This document shows, piece by piece, positions 9,036 to 17,665 of a DNA stretch of 64,000 nucleotides (within the stretch, counting starts at the first letter, position 1; each line of letters begins with the position of its first letter). Below the pieces are notes generated by a model. The model saw nothing but the letters and a program-made list of their open reading frames with translations, did not search any database and was not told the DNA's origin. The stretch covers positions 2,108,001 through 2,172,000 of the forward strand of contig OY760657.1 in NCBI GenBank assembly GCA_963663905.2, in the 5' to 3' direction. The position numbers and the translations under genes were made by a program. Source of the stretch: Saccharicrinis sp963663905. Lineage in GTDB: Bacteria; Bacteroidota; Bacteroidia; Bacteroidales; Marinilabiliaceae.

Positions 9036-9800
9036 TTATTGTTTCATTAGACCCAAATAGTAGATAACTTTCTTAGTTTTTTCAGGAACTTCATAAGATA
9101 CCATTAATCCATCAGGCATAGGAGAAACCATAAGAGTCAATTTAAACTCATCTTGTTTCGAAAACTGAATAGAATATGGTTTTGTAGCATTAAAATCATT
9201 AATGGCATAAAAACACTTTTGCTCTACATCACCGGAAAAACGTATAGTCGCCAACTCATCTTTTTGAAATTCAATACTTAGTATTTTATTGGAAGCTATT
9301 GAATCCTTGACTACAAATGGATTAATACCTGTAATACCTGACTCATAAGGATTTCCCTGAAGCAAAACAGGATTAAGGAATAGGTTCCATTTACCTTGTA
9401 AATCTGATTCTGATTTTGGAAATGACGCCTGATTAAGTGAGGACAAAATCAAGTCTTTATATATGTCGTCTCGAATATTAATATCCTGATTAACACTAAT
9501 TTGTTTCTTTAATGAATCAGACAGCGACTTATTAATTTCACCAAGCTTAACCACTTTATTTTCAAGATCTTTATAAACATCATCAAACTTTACAGAAGCC
9601 TGCTTTATGGATAAATTAATATCCTCAGCAGGAAAGAAATTTTGTTTTACATGCTCAAAAAATTCATTTTGATCTTTCCATTGTTGCTGTAGATCTTTAT
9701 AATCATTTAATAGAGATTCATGGACTTTTATTAAAGTATCAAGTGTAAATTGAACTTCTTTTTTATTTTGTCCCATAAGAGTAATTGGAAGCATTAGCAC
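9036..9800 (-). CDS. Secreted coiled-coil protein, N-terminus possibly frameshifted
   Basis: I do not recognise the family. The 254-residue reading frame has a helical, heptad-like region (about 15-115, e.g. LNDYKDLQQQWKDQNEF) and a C-terminal beta-rich part (about 140-254). The open frame begins with a GTG giving MLMLPITLMGQ, only half a signal peptide. In the same frame upstream the codons read STIIIIV back to a TGA, while an ATG-AAA-TAC start with clear spacing lies at 9832-9834 in another frame. A one- or two-base slip in the T run near 9822 would join them into a normal signal peptide. Likely a periplasmic or outer-membrane-facing protein. Confidence 0.55.
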   Translation of the reverse strand: MLMLPITLMGQNKKEVQFTLDTLIKVHESLLNDYKDLQQQWKDQNEFFEHVKQNFFPAEDINLSIKQASVKFDDVYKDLENKVVKLGEINKSLSDSLKKQISVNQDINIRDDIYKDLILSSLNQASFPKSESDLQGKWNLFLNPVLLQGNPYESGITGINPFVVKDSIASNKILSIEFQKDELATIRFSGDVEQKCFYAINDFNATKPYSIQFSKQDEFKLTLMVSPMPDGLMVSYEVPEKTKKVIYYLGLMKQ

Positions 9801-9992
9801 TATAATAATTATAGTGCTTAGAAATGTATTTCATACTTAGTTTATTTAGTTTGACTTTGACATTTAAATAAACTTATGAAATTCCTTTTTTATTTTCCAG
9901 TCGAAAATTCTAAATGATTACAAACGAATTAAAATCATTAATGAATTGATGATTTTTTTTGATTAAAATAAGGATAGAAAATGATAGCTACA

Positions 9993-10033
9993 TCTTACAG
10001 TTGATGTTATTTATCATAATATCAACTATAAGA
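9993..10033. repeat. Inverted repeat between globin and coiled-coil genes
   Basis: TCTTACAGTTGAT (9993-10005) and ATCAACTATAAGA (10021-10033) pair at 12 of 13 positions around a 15-base loop. On the minus strand a TACATTTG -7 box (10041-10034) immediately precedes it, so it could be a 5' hairpin of the coiled-coil mRNA or the end of the globin mRNA. Confidence 0.45.
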
Positions 10034-10076
10034 CAAATGTATTGTAATTTATAAAGCCCTGAATTAAGAGCTATTT

Positions 10077-10556
10077 CTATTTTAATGAAAAATTAATCTT
10101 GAATTTTGGATCATCATCTTCGTTAACCATCCAGTTTGAAAATTCATCGAGCCAGTTCCAAAAAGACATTATTAGTTCTTCAGGAACGCCCTCTATTTTG
10201 CTTAAAACTTGCCTATAACAATCTAGCCAGGCAATTCTGGTTTTAGGAGAAATTTTGAAAGGTAAATGACGATTTGCAAGCATCGGATTACCTCTGGTCA
10301 TTTTATAATACTCAGGTCCTCCAAATCGTTGTACAAAAAAATCAGAGGATCTTTTTTTTGCTCCATCAAGCAATTCTTCTGTATCAGGAAATAGATCTTT
10401 TATTTCACTCTGTACAAGTAAATCATAATGATCGCTTACCATTTTACGAATACCTTCTTCTTTTAGATAATCATATAACTTTAAATCAGGTTTAAAGTTT
10501 GTTCTTCTTTCCCCAAATGGTAAGTCTGTTATTTTAAATTTTGAAATATCAATCAT
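10077..10556 (-). CDS. Truncated-haemoglobin family globin
   Basis: The 159-residue protein contains the 2-on-2 globin pattern: FFVQRFGGPEYY, then RGNPMLANRHLPF in which H97 would be the proximal haem ligand, then KTRIAWLDCYRQVL with the conserved Trp110 of the G helix. Y44 in HYDLL is placed for the distal B10 tyrosine seen in many truncated globins. There is an N-terminal extension of about 30 residues. Such proteins bind O2, NO or CO in oxidative or nitrosative stress. It is a separate leftward gene. The globin call is good; the ligand is not known. Confidence 0.85.
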   Translation of the reverse strand: MIDISKFKITDLPFGERRTNFKPDLKLYDYLKEEGIRKMVSDHYDLLVQSEIKDLFPDTEELLDGAKKRSSDFFVQRFGGPEYYKMTRGNPMLANRHLPFKISPKTRIAWLDCYRQVLSKIEGVPEELIMSFWNWLDEFSNWMVNEDDDPKFKINFSLK

Positions 10557-10650
10557 GCAATTTAACTTAATATAAACGTTTAAAAATAGATATTATTAAA
10601 CGTATTATTCTTATTCTTGCATAAGAACACCAGATAAAGTAATTTGTTTA

Positions 10651-12018
10651 TTAAAAGATAGTTTTTCTTCGTTTAGGTTTATCGGCATTTTTAATAGCAA
10701 ATAAATCATACGATGGCCAATTGTCTACTTTTGAAATAGTTCTGTCCATCATATACTTTATGTCATTTGCAAATGCAGGACCTTTCCATGAACTGGTATT
10801 AAATACGATTGCATATGAGATACCATTTTCCATTCGCATCACTAAAGCTGAAGTTCCGGCTAAAGTACCTGTTCTATACCAATATTTACCATCTCGTACG
10901 CCTCTCCAACCTAGTGGACTTCCACCAACAAGTTCTTTGCTTGACATTTCTTTAATACTTTCTTTCGAAAGAATATCTTCAGAATTATCAAACCCGTCTA
11001 TAGCAACAACTAATCTTAACAAATCAGTTGTTGAACTAACCCAACCACCAGCAGCACCAAGTGTATGAATATCATTACCTCCATAGCTTCTTAATACTTC
11101 TTTTTCACCTCCCATGTGATCAGGAACAAGATAATTATCCTGAGGTTCATAATATTTAACCTCTAAGTCCAGTCTTTCCCATGGATAGCTGCCACCAAGT
11201 TGCATGTCGAAAATTTCTAATGGATATAAAACATTTGTTTTCACAAATAATTCATAATCAATTCCTGAAGCTTTTTCTATAACTTGTTCAAGTACAGTAT
11301 ATCCAAAGTTACTGTAAGAAGACATTGTTCCAGGAGCATAATGCAGTCTTTTCTGAAGCATAAATCTGATAATATCCTCACTTTTAACAGGATAATCAAC
11401 ATGCATCTTATTACTAATTACATTTGGAATAAACATAGGATCACCCCATCTGTTTGTCCAACCTGCAGAGTGATTTAAAAGTTCCCGAACAGTAATCTTT
11501 TCAACTTTAGGATCTTTATAATCAAGGTATATTGAATCATTTAAGATGCCTTCTTTTCCAAAAACAGTACTTTCTAAACTCAATTTATTAGCTTCTACTA
11601 GTTTCATTATTGCTACAGCAGTAATGAGTTTAGACACACTTGCTATTCGAAATAAATTATAAGGCTGAACACTTATGGCTCTTTCTTTATCTGCATAACC
11701 ATAACCTTTAGCAAAAACCATTTTTCCATCTTTAGCGATGGCCAATGATGCACCTGCCAGATTATTTCTCTTCAGAAAACGATTTACATTATTATCTATA
11801 ACTTCAAAATCATCTAAATCAGAAAATACATTTGATAGATGATGAGATGAGACGGTTGGTTTTGGCGGAATAAAATCACCCCCAAATGAATCACCGGAGT
11901 TAAATAATGATAAGCTTAAAATACCTGCTGTTGCTATAACAGAAGCAGATATACCTAATTTATATATGAAGGACATTTGTTTCTCTGCTTTAAACTTGGA
12001 TAAAAATACATAATTCAT
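10651..12018 (-). CDS. Serine hydrolase of the class C beta-lactamase / PBP family
   Basis: The 455-residue protein has a membrane segment near residues 18-40 and a periplasmic serine hydrolase domain. Motifs are SVSK (S127, K130, the nucleophile and base), YSN at 235-237, and RTGT near 385 replacing the KTG box. It belongs to the large beta-lactamase-related group that includes esterases and D-amino peptidases; true lactamase activity is not implied. A second in-frame ATG at residue 15 (11976) gives a more compact N-terminus (MSFIYKLGI) and could be the real start. Confidence 0.85.
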   Translation of the reverse strand: MNYVFLSKFKAEKQMSFIYKLGISASVIATAGILSLSLFNSGDSFGGDFIPPKPTVSSHHLSNVFSDLDDFEVIDNNVNRFLKRNNLAGASLAIAKDGKMVFAKGYGYADKERAISVQPYNLFRIASVSKLITAVAIMKLVEANKLSLESTVFGKEGILNDSIYLDYKDPKVEKITVRELLNHSAGWTNRWGDPMFIPNVISNKMHVDYPVKSEDIIRFMLQKRLHYAPGTMSSYSNFGYTVLEQVIEKASGIDYELFVKTNVLYPLEIFDMQLGGSYPWERLDLEVKYYEPQDNYLVPDHMGGEKEVLRSYGGNDIHTLGAAGGWVSSTTDLLRLVVAIDGFDNSEDILSKESIKEMSSKELVGGSPLGWRGVRDGKYWYRTGTLAGTSALVMRMENGISYAIVFNTSSWKGPAFANDIKYMMDRTISKVDNWPSYDLFAIKNADKPKRRKTIF

Positions 12019-12114
12019 TCTAAAATATATGCTTCCTAAGAATGAAAAACATACCTCAAACCAATAAAATCACACATTTTTCATATATCTATACGACTTT
12101 TGATATAATATGTT

Positions 12115-13317
12115 TTAATTTTTCAGAGAATTTATGTGTATTAAAGAATTTTTAAATTTTAAAATAAAAGCCAATCGAAGTGCTATAATTATTGAAATAG
12201 GTAAAGTAATAACAGGAAATGACTGAGGAATTATCAACCAACCTAATATAAAAATACAAAGTAAAATTAGATTAACTATCATAATAACTTGTATAACCTT
12301 ACTATTATAATGTGCTAAACCTAAAACTAGTAGCGTAGGAAATGTCCATAGAATATTAAAATTATTTTGGGTCACCTGATGATCTGTAACAAGCCATAAA
12401 TACAATAAAAGAAGACCAATTATACCTGCCACAATAAAAATAAAACGATCAAATATATTTAAAAAGATGCAACTTTTATGCTTATATAACAAACTTAAAA
12501 TTAATATAATCGCTAAGGTAAACCATCCCAATAGATCAGGAGTTAATAATTTATTTTTAGATAGTTGGCTTTTATCCCTTTCCAATAAAGCTTTATTTGA
12601 AAGTACTAAACTTTTAATATTATCACCATTTTTAATATTTACATGATCTAGCAACCCCATTAAAAAGTCGGGTAGAAATGTAGATTGTTCGTGTGTGGCA
12701 ATCTTGTCTGCCGGAATACCTAATAGCAAATTCAATCCTGTTTCTATCCAGGGTGAATAAACTAAATAATGATGCAAATAACTTCTAAAGGATAAATTGG
12801 CTGAGTTACCTGATCCTATAACCACTTCACCATCAATGTTATCAATAATAATATCATATATTCTGGTAGCGCAATTATCATAAAAGAAATCGTATTTATA
12901 ATATCTGTTTTCAGGTTTGTAATTTTCTATTAATGCATTGAATATCTTCTGTTTTTCATTACTGCTTAAATTAAGTACCTGTTCATTAACACTTCTGTTT
13001 CTACGAAAATACTCAGGTAAAAAATTTTTAAAATAGCCATAACTCAACATGTAATTAAGCTTTCCATTGGCAAATTTTAAATAGAAATTAGGCGTATCAA
13101 AATCAAAAGTACCATAATTAAAGACATAGTCTGTTTTGGTTTCCGGATCACATATTCTTATAGCTGAATGCCCAAATGCTGAATATAATTCATCACCTTC
13201 AGAACATGTTAAAACAGAGATAAATGCATTATCTGATAGCTTTCTGTTAGAATAAATATTTAATGTAATTGTACTTAAAACAACAATAATTATTAATCGA
13301 TAATATCTTTTGATCAT
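12115..13317 (-). CDS. DUF4105 membrane protein, candidate lipoprotein N-acyltransferase (Lnb type)
   Basis: The 400-residue protein has an N-terminal signal anchor, a periplasmic DUF4105 domain (about 28-240) and about five C-terminal transmembrane helices. The domain shows CSEGDELYSAFGHSAIRI with His50, and DFFYDNCATRI with Cys149, a His/Cys pair that fits a thiol acyl-transfer enzyme. DUF4105 includes Lnb of Firmicutes, which moves an acyl chain within lipoproteins to make lyso-form lipoproteins, and Bacteroidota members have been proposed as the missing N-acyltransferase in this phylum. This role is therefore family-based inference; no Lnt homologue is visible in the window. It stands alone. 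Confidence 0.75.
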   Translation of the reverse strand: MIKRYYRLIIIVVLSTITLNIYSNRKLSDNAFISVLTCSEGDELYSAFGHSAIRICDPETKTDYVFNYGTFDFDTPNFYLKFANGKLNYMLSYGYFKNFLPEYFRRNRSVNEQVLNLSSNEKQKIFNALIENYKPENRYYKYDFFYDNCATRIYDIIIDNIDGEVVIGSGNSANLSFRSYLHHYLVYSPWIETGLNLLLGIPADKIATHEQSTFLPDFLMGLLDHVNIKNGDNIKSLVLSNKALLERDKSQLSKNKLLTPDLLGWFTLAIILILSLLYKHKSCIFLNIFDRFIFIVAGIIGLLLLYLWLVTDHQVTQNNFNILWTFPTLLVLGLAHYNSKVIQVIMIVNLILLCIFILGWLIIPQSFPVITLPISIIIALRLAFILKFKNSLIHINSLKN

Positions 13318-13358
13318 ATATAAAACTAATTTGTTCCAAATATAACCAAATTGAATAG

Positions 13359-13739
13359 TTATTCTATTTTAATTGTATTAAGACATTGTTTAGACCATAT
13401 ATAATTATTTGTAATATCTATTTTCTTAATTTTTAATAAAGTATTTAATAATAATTGATTAATAAGTTCATAAAAATCTCTTGAATAGGAACTTATAAAC
13501 TTTACCATTCTTTTAGTTGCTTTAGTGATTAATCTTTCTACAAATAATTCGTTTTTAACAACTTCACCTTCATTTACCTGTTCTTTTACAATTTCTTTTT
13601 TATTCCGGGATCTTTTATTTGGATAGGTTTCTTCAACCCAGTAATAATCAGGATCGGCAAAAAAATTCATAAACCAATCAATGCAAAACTCTGTCCACCT
13701 TAAAAACCATGTTTCTAAACTTAATTTTACTGTATTCAT
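13359..13739 (-). CDS. Hypothetical protein, 126 residues
   Basis: No family recognised. The protein is rich in Trp/Phe at the start (WFLRWTEFCIDWFMNFF) and Lys/Asn later, with a charged middle (NKRSRNKKEIVKEQ) and an amphipathic helical second half. There is no signal peptide or clear membrane segment. It starts with an ATG 82 bases left of the ACTTAA array that precedes the rightward gene at 13956, so the two genes are divergent and could share the control region. Confidence 0.5.
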   Translation of the reverse strand: MNTVKLSLETWFLRWTEFCIDWFMNFFADPDYYWVEETYPNKRSRNKKEIVKEQVNEGEVVKNELFVERLITKATKRMVKFISSYSRDFYELINQLLLNTLLKIKKIDITNNYIWSKQCLNTIKIE

Positions 13740-13822
13740 AACTTAATAAATTAATATAGTTAAATGTTATTGTTATATATTATTCAGCAAAATTATCCTG
13801 TTATTATATTGTATTAAAGATA

Positions 13823-13924
13823 TTTAAGTAATATATTTAAGTTTTTAAGTAAAATTTAAATTAATTAAACCACTTAATTTTAACTTAAATAGAACTTAAG
13901 TTTTTACTTAAAAACAGACTTAAA
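13823..13924. promoter_or_regulatory. Array of TTTAAGT / ACTTAA boxes, helically phased
   Basis: Three TTTAAGT boxes start at 13823, 13836 and 13844. After a gap five boxes of the opposite orientation, ACTTAA, start at 13872, 13883, 13894, 13906 and 13918, that is, 11, 11, 12 and 12 bases apart. The last one ends just upstream of a -7 promoter box. About one helical turn between boxes is what is expected of several protein molecules bound side by side on one DNA face. It lies in the divergent gap between 13739 and 13956. Confidence 0.6.
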
Positions 13925-13927
13925 TTA

Positions 13928-13935
13928 TATATTTG
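13928..13935 (+). promoter_or_regulatory. -7 promoter box for the gene at 13956
   Basis: TATATTTG matches TAnnTTTG of the Bacteroidota housekeeping promoter. No TTG is found at the -33 position; that place is filled by ACTTAA boxes, which fits an activated or repressed promoter. Confidence 0.5.
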
Positions 13936-13955
13936 TAAGTTGATAATTTCATGTA

Positions 13956-15116
13956 ATGACCAGCAATAACATACATACCATTAAATTTTATACGGCTGTC
14001 ATCAATCATATATCTGAAATGATTGTTGGAGTGGAAAAAATTGTGGGTATTTATAATATTGAGGATGGTTCTGATAAACTTTATGGGACTAGTTTTACCC
14101 TCCAAAATAATCAGCTTATAGAGCAATCTTTAGTTATTAAAGATGATATTCAAAAATTAAAACAACTTCAGGAAGAGAAAATTCATTATAAATGGTTAAG
14201 CAAAACTCAAATTCCTTTTGAGGAAAAAATAACCAGTACAACGCAACTTAATATATTCAATGAGTATAATAATTTGATTTTATTGGTTTCAATACCTCAA
14301 TTAGAAAGCTATAAAAGAAACCTTGTGTTCATATATTTTAGGGATGATTTAGATCAATTTGGAATCCATCATGAAAAGTCAAAACTAAGTACTCAGAACA
14401 AAACTATTATTGGTCATATGCTTTCTAAATCAGTTATTTCTTTGAGTAAAATTTATTGGGAACAAGAATTCAAAATGAAGAATTTTGCTCAAAAAACTCA
14501 GGAAATATTATTGAATCAAAAGATGAAGAATCAATCAGAGATAAATAATACGGATTTAGAAAATTTAATTATTGGCTGGGCAACAGATTTGATTAATGAA
14601 TTTTGCAATTCTGACGGAGTTAATTATGTTATACAGGATGATACAATAGACAAAATTAAAAACTATAAAGGATCATTTAGTAGTTTAAAGGAATCTTTGA
14701 TTGAAGCCATAGAATATGCTAGGTTATTAAATAGTTTTTCTGATTTAAACAAGGTAATTATAGAATCTTCATATTTACATTTGGAAACACCAGAATACAA
14801 ACAATGTATTACATCTGTAAACCAAAGTGTTTTACCAGAACGTTTACAAAAAGCACACGAATTATTAGATAAATTAGAAAAACATGCTCTAAAAATATCC
14901 CACGAAGGAATTAAACTTACCAGTTATAATGTAGGGAGATCTATGGAAACTCCTATTACACCGGCAGCAATTTCTGACTCAATAAGTAAGAATAAGGATA
15001 GAATAAACTCCCTTTTTAAGCAATTTCCGGATAAATGGAACTATATAAAAGGCAATTTCAAACCTATAATCAATATCACTTCTAAAGATAATTATCAGAC
15101 TAGAAACTGGGGCTAA
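13956..15116 (+). CDS. Unrecognised cytosolic protein, possible GAF-like sensor with C-terminal DNA-binding helices
   Basis: No family was recognised in these 386 residues. There is no signal peptide or membrane helix. Residues 1-165 alternate strands and helices and end in ILLVSIPQL and RNLVFIYFRDDLDQFG, as in GAF-like domains. Residues 165-300 are helical. The last 60 residues, with TPITPAAISDSISKNKDRINSLFKQ, resemble a helix-turn-helix. The gene starts at ATG 13956, preceded by a strong -7 box and the phased ACTTAA array, so autoregulation is a natural guess. The next gene is convergent. The GAF and HTH readings are weak inference. Confidence 0.7.
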   Translation: MTSNNIHTIKFYTAVINHISEMIVGVEKIVGIYNIEDGSDKLYGTSFTLQNNQLIEQSLVIKDDIQKLKQLQEEKIHYKWLSKTQIPFEEKITSTTQLNIFNEYNNLILLVSIPQLESYKRNLVFIYFRDDLDQFGIHHEKSKLSTQNKTIIGHMLSKSVISLSKIYWEQEFKMKNFAQKTQEILLNQKMKNQSEINNTDLENLIIGWATDLINEFCNSDGVNYVIQDDTIDKIKNYKGSFSSLKESLIEAIEYARLLNSFSDLNKVIIESSYLHLETPEYKQCITSVNQSVLPERLQKAHELLDKLEKHALKISHEGIKLTSYNVGRSMETPITPAAISDSISKNKDRINSLFKQFPDKWNYIKGNFKPIINITSKDNYQTRNWG

Positions 15117-15177
15117 TAAGTGAAATAATGGATAGAATAACTACTTTATAAACAGCATTCTATCCAAATGTAATATC

Positions 15178-16092
15178 TTAATCGATAATCATACCACCAA
15201 TTAATTCCTTAACGTCAGAAATTTTATGGCGTATCATATAATCTTTAATACCTTCAATTACCTTAATTGTAACAGTAGGATCAATAAAATTAGCTGTACC
15301 AATCTGTACTGCAGTTGCCCCTGCAAGCATAAATTCAATAGCATCAGAAGCATTCATAATACCTCCCATACCAACAACAGGAATTTTAACGGCATTAAAT
15401 ACTTGCCAAACCATACGAACTGCTACAGGTTTAACACAAGGACCAGACAAACCTCCTGTAATAGTAGATAAAGCAGGTTTACGTTTCTCAACATTAATAG
15501 CCATTCCTAATAATGTATTGATTAAGGATACACTATCAGCACCTACAGCTTCAACACCTTTTGCTATCTCTGTTACATCTGTAACATTCGGAGATAATTT
15601 AACCATTAGATGCTTTTTGTAAACTTTTCTAACAGCTTCTGTAACAGCAACTGCTGATGGACAATGAACCCCAAATGCCATTCCTCCTTCTTTAACATTA
15701 GGACATGAAATATTTAACTCTATTCCAGGTATATTATCTAATTCGTTAATTTTTTCAGCTGTAGCTATATAGTCTTCAATTGTAGAACCAGAAACGTTTA
15801 CAAATGTATTCGTTTTATAATGCTTAATCCTGGGATATATATCACTTACAAAATAATCAACACCTTTATTCTGAAGACCTACTGCATTAAGCATTCCACT
15901 AGGTGTTTCTGCCATCCTTGGATAAGGATTTCCTTCTCTGTGGTGCAGAGTTGTACCTTTAACTACAATACCACCTAAATCATCAATATTGATAAAATCC
16001 TCATATTCTTCTCCAAAACCAAAAGTCCCGGAAGCAGTCATCACCGGATTTTTAAGTGATAAACCATTTAAATCTATAGCTAAATTTACCAT
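15178..16092 (-). CDS. pyrD: Dihydroorotate dehydrogenase B, catalytic subunit (type 1B)
   Basis: The 304-residue FMN enzyme oxidises dihydroorotate to orotate in pyrimidine synthesis. Seen are the N-terminal KNPVMTASGTFG, VKGTTLHHREGNPYPR, the catalytic-cysteine loop LNISCPNVKEGG characteristic of class 1B, and the C-terminal FMN phosphate site GMGGIMNASDAIEFMLAGA. Class 1B needs PyrK as electron-transfer partner, and pyrK lies directly upstream with a 7-base overlap, indicating translational coupling and a shared operon. Confidence 0.97.
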   Translation of the reverse strand: MVNLAIDLNGLSLKNPVMTASGTFGFGEEYEDFINIDDLGGIVVKGTTLHHREGNPYPRMAETPSGMLNAVGLQNKGVDYFVSDIYPRIKHYKTNTFVNVSGSTIEDYIATAEKINELDNIPGIELNISCPNVKEGGMAFGVHCPSAVAVTEAVRKVYKKHLMVKLSPNVTDVTEIAKGVEAVGADSVSLINTLLGMAINVEKRKPALSTITGGLSGPCVKPVAVRMVWQVFNAVKIPVVGMGGIMNASDAIEFMLAGATAVQIGTANFIDPTVTIKVIEGIKDYMIRHKISDVKELIGGMIID

Positions 16093-16871
16093 TCTTTCAA
16101 ATCTTTAGTATCAAATACAGGTCCTTCAGTACATGTGCATTTATGTCCTTCTTTTGTATCAACAACACAACATAAACAAGCTCCAATTCCACATGCCATA
16201 AGGTTTTCTAATGAAACTTCGCAAGTAATATTCTTTTGTTTAGCTTTGGCAGCAACAGCTCTCATCATAGGATCTGGTCCACATGTGTAAACAATATCCA
16301 TTTGATCTAAAGTCTCATTCATTAAAGGATGATCTGTAACGAATCCCTTTACACCTAAAGATCCATCTTCTGTTGTAACACCAACGTCTGCAATTTTCTT
16401 ATAATTGTCCAGTTCCATTAGAATCTCTTTTGTTCGTGCACCTAATAAAAAATAAGGTTCAACACCATTTTCTTTAAGTATACGACCTAAAATTAACATT
16501 GGTGCAACACCAACGCCACCACCTACTAATAGTGCTTTAGATCCCTTCTGTGGAATAGAAAAAGAGTTTCCTAAAGGATATATAAGATCAAGGTTATCAC
16601 CTTCTCTTAACTTTGCCATTAATCTACTTCCTTCACCTATTTCCTGAACCAATAGAATAATTTCATTTTTTGATTCATCAATTTCATGTATTGAAATAGG
16701 GCGTCTAAGAAAGGTATTTGGACCATTCTCAACCTTAATTTCAACAAATTGTCCAGGTAGAATTTCAGGCAATTTTTCATTACTGGCTGCATGTATAATT
16801 ACATACTCTTTGTTAATCCGTCTATTTTTAGTTACGGTTAATAGCTCTACTTTCTTCATAAAAAGCTTCAA
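16086..16871 (-). CDS. pyrK: Dihydroorotate dehydrogenase B, electron transfer subunit PyrK
   Basis: The 261-residue subunit passes electrons from the PyrD FMN through a [2Fe-2S] cluster and FAD to NAD. The FAD-binding RRPISIHEI, the NAD site LLVGGGVGVAPMLILG and a C-terminal cluster of cysteines (MACGIGACLCC and HKCTC) are visible. A second ATG four codons in (MKKVELL) is the likelier start by comparison with family ends. It overlaps pyrD by 7 bases. Upstream is a gene-free region of about 900 bases. Confidence 0.96.
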   Translation of the reverse strand: MKLFMKKVELLTVTKNRRINKEYVIIHAASNEKLPEILPGQFVEIKVENGPNTFLRRPISIHEIDESKNEIILLVQEIGEGSRLMAKLREGDNLDLIYPLGNSFSIPQKGSKALLVGGGVGVAPMLILGRILKENGVEPYFLLGARTKEILMELDNYKKIADVGVTTEDGSLGVKGFVTDHPLMNETLDQMDIVYTCGPDPMMRAVAAKAKQKNITCEVSLENLMACGIGACLCCVVDTKEGHKCTCTEGPVFDTKDLKEW

Positions 16872-17282
16872 TATTGAGTTGTTTACAACTGTAAACTATG
16901 AAATTTTAATCATGCAAATATAGATATTTTACATGGAATGCCAATTCTGTATATATTGATATATAATCATTTTGATTGTATAGGCAATTCTGATCTAAAT
17001 AACTTATTACTGTTCCCGACTTCTTAATTTGATTGTTTAGGTTTAAAGGATTTTGAAATATTATTAAAAAAAACAACAGTAATTTTACTGTTACTTTTCA
17101 TTCCTGTAAGCAACTATTAATAAGCGCATTAAAATTTAGGACTATTGCATTTATTACCTATATTTACCCCATAAAACTCGAAAATTCCATTTTTAACCAA
17201 AAATGAGCGTTTGGGATTCCACTTTTATAAATAATGCCCTTTTTGGATTCCTTTCTTGATGTTTTGGATCTTTTCAAGTGAC
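16872..17282. other. Gene-free AT-rich stretch upstream of pyrK
   Basis: No convincing coding sequence. It should hold the pyrKD promoter on the minus strand within the first 100-150 bases, but no clean TTG-N19-TAnnTTTG was found. The right end (about 17200-17270) contains GGATTCC twice in similar context. Confidence 0.5.
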
Positions 17283-17460
17283 TTTCTTCGCCTTTCTATG
17301 CAGGCTGTTCGCATGTTCTTCGCAGAACCTATGCATATTATATGCCCCGTATTCGCATTTTCTATACACCAGCTTAGGATTGTAGTCTTATCACGTTCGC
17401 ATTTCTTTGCAGACTCTACACGACTACAACACAGGTTTATTGCCCTAAGGTTGTGAAGAT
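17283..17460. other. Foldable, GC-richer non-coding block with periodic TTCGCA repeats
   Basis: Four related segments begin TTCGC at 17287, 17308, 17352 and 17396, roughly multiples of 21-22 bases apart. The second forms a hairpin: GCATGTTCT, loop TCGC, AGAAC-CT-ATGC. A larger inverted repeat pairs CTTAGG plus TTGTAGTC (17373-17387) with GACTACAA (17422-17429) plus CCTAAG (17444-17449). The block is visibly less AT-rich than its surroundings. Open frames across it on both strands look unlike proteins. It could be a structured RNA, a recombination site or a decayed element; I cannot name it. Confidence 0.4.
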
Positions 17461-17665
17461 CATACACAGAACCAGTGTTGAAATGGTGTATAATTGCAAA
17501 TGTGCTACGAATTTGTATCATAGCAATACAAAAGCCATTGCAATAACATACCAGAAATATAGACTCTAGGTATTTTAAGTTGTTTAGGATAAATACCAGG
17601 AACAATTAATGAGTTTATTGCTACTGATATTTAAGATGTATTTGCAGATAAGATATTAGCAACCT

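Noticed and set aside
17283..17460. Retron or group II intron RNA
   Set aside because: No reverse transcriptase is encoded anywhere in the window and no domain V-like hairpin was found.
17225..17605. Open frame of 126 codons on the minus strand, with a shorter one on the plus strand
   Set aside because: Amino-acid make-up is odd (many Cys, Ile, Arg), there is no ribosome binding context, and the DNA is explained better by hairpins and repeats.
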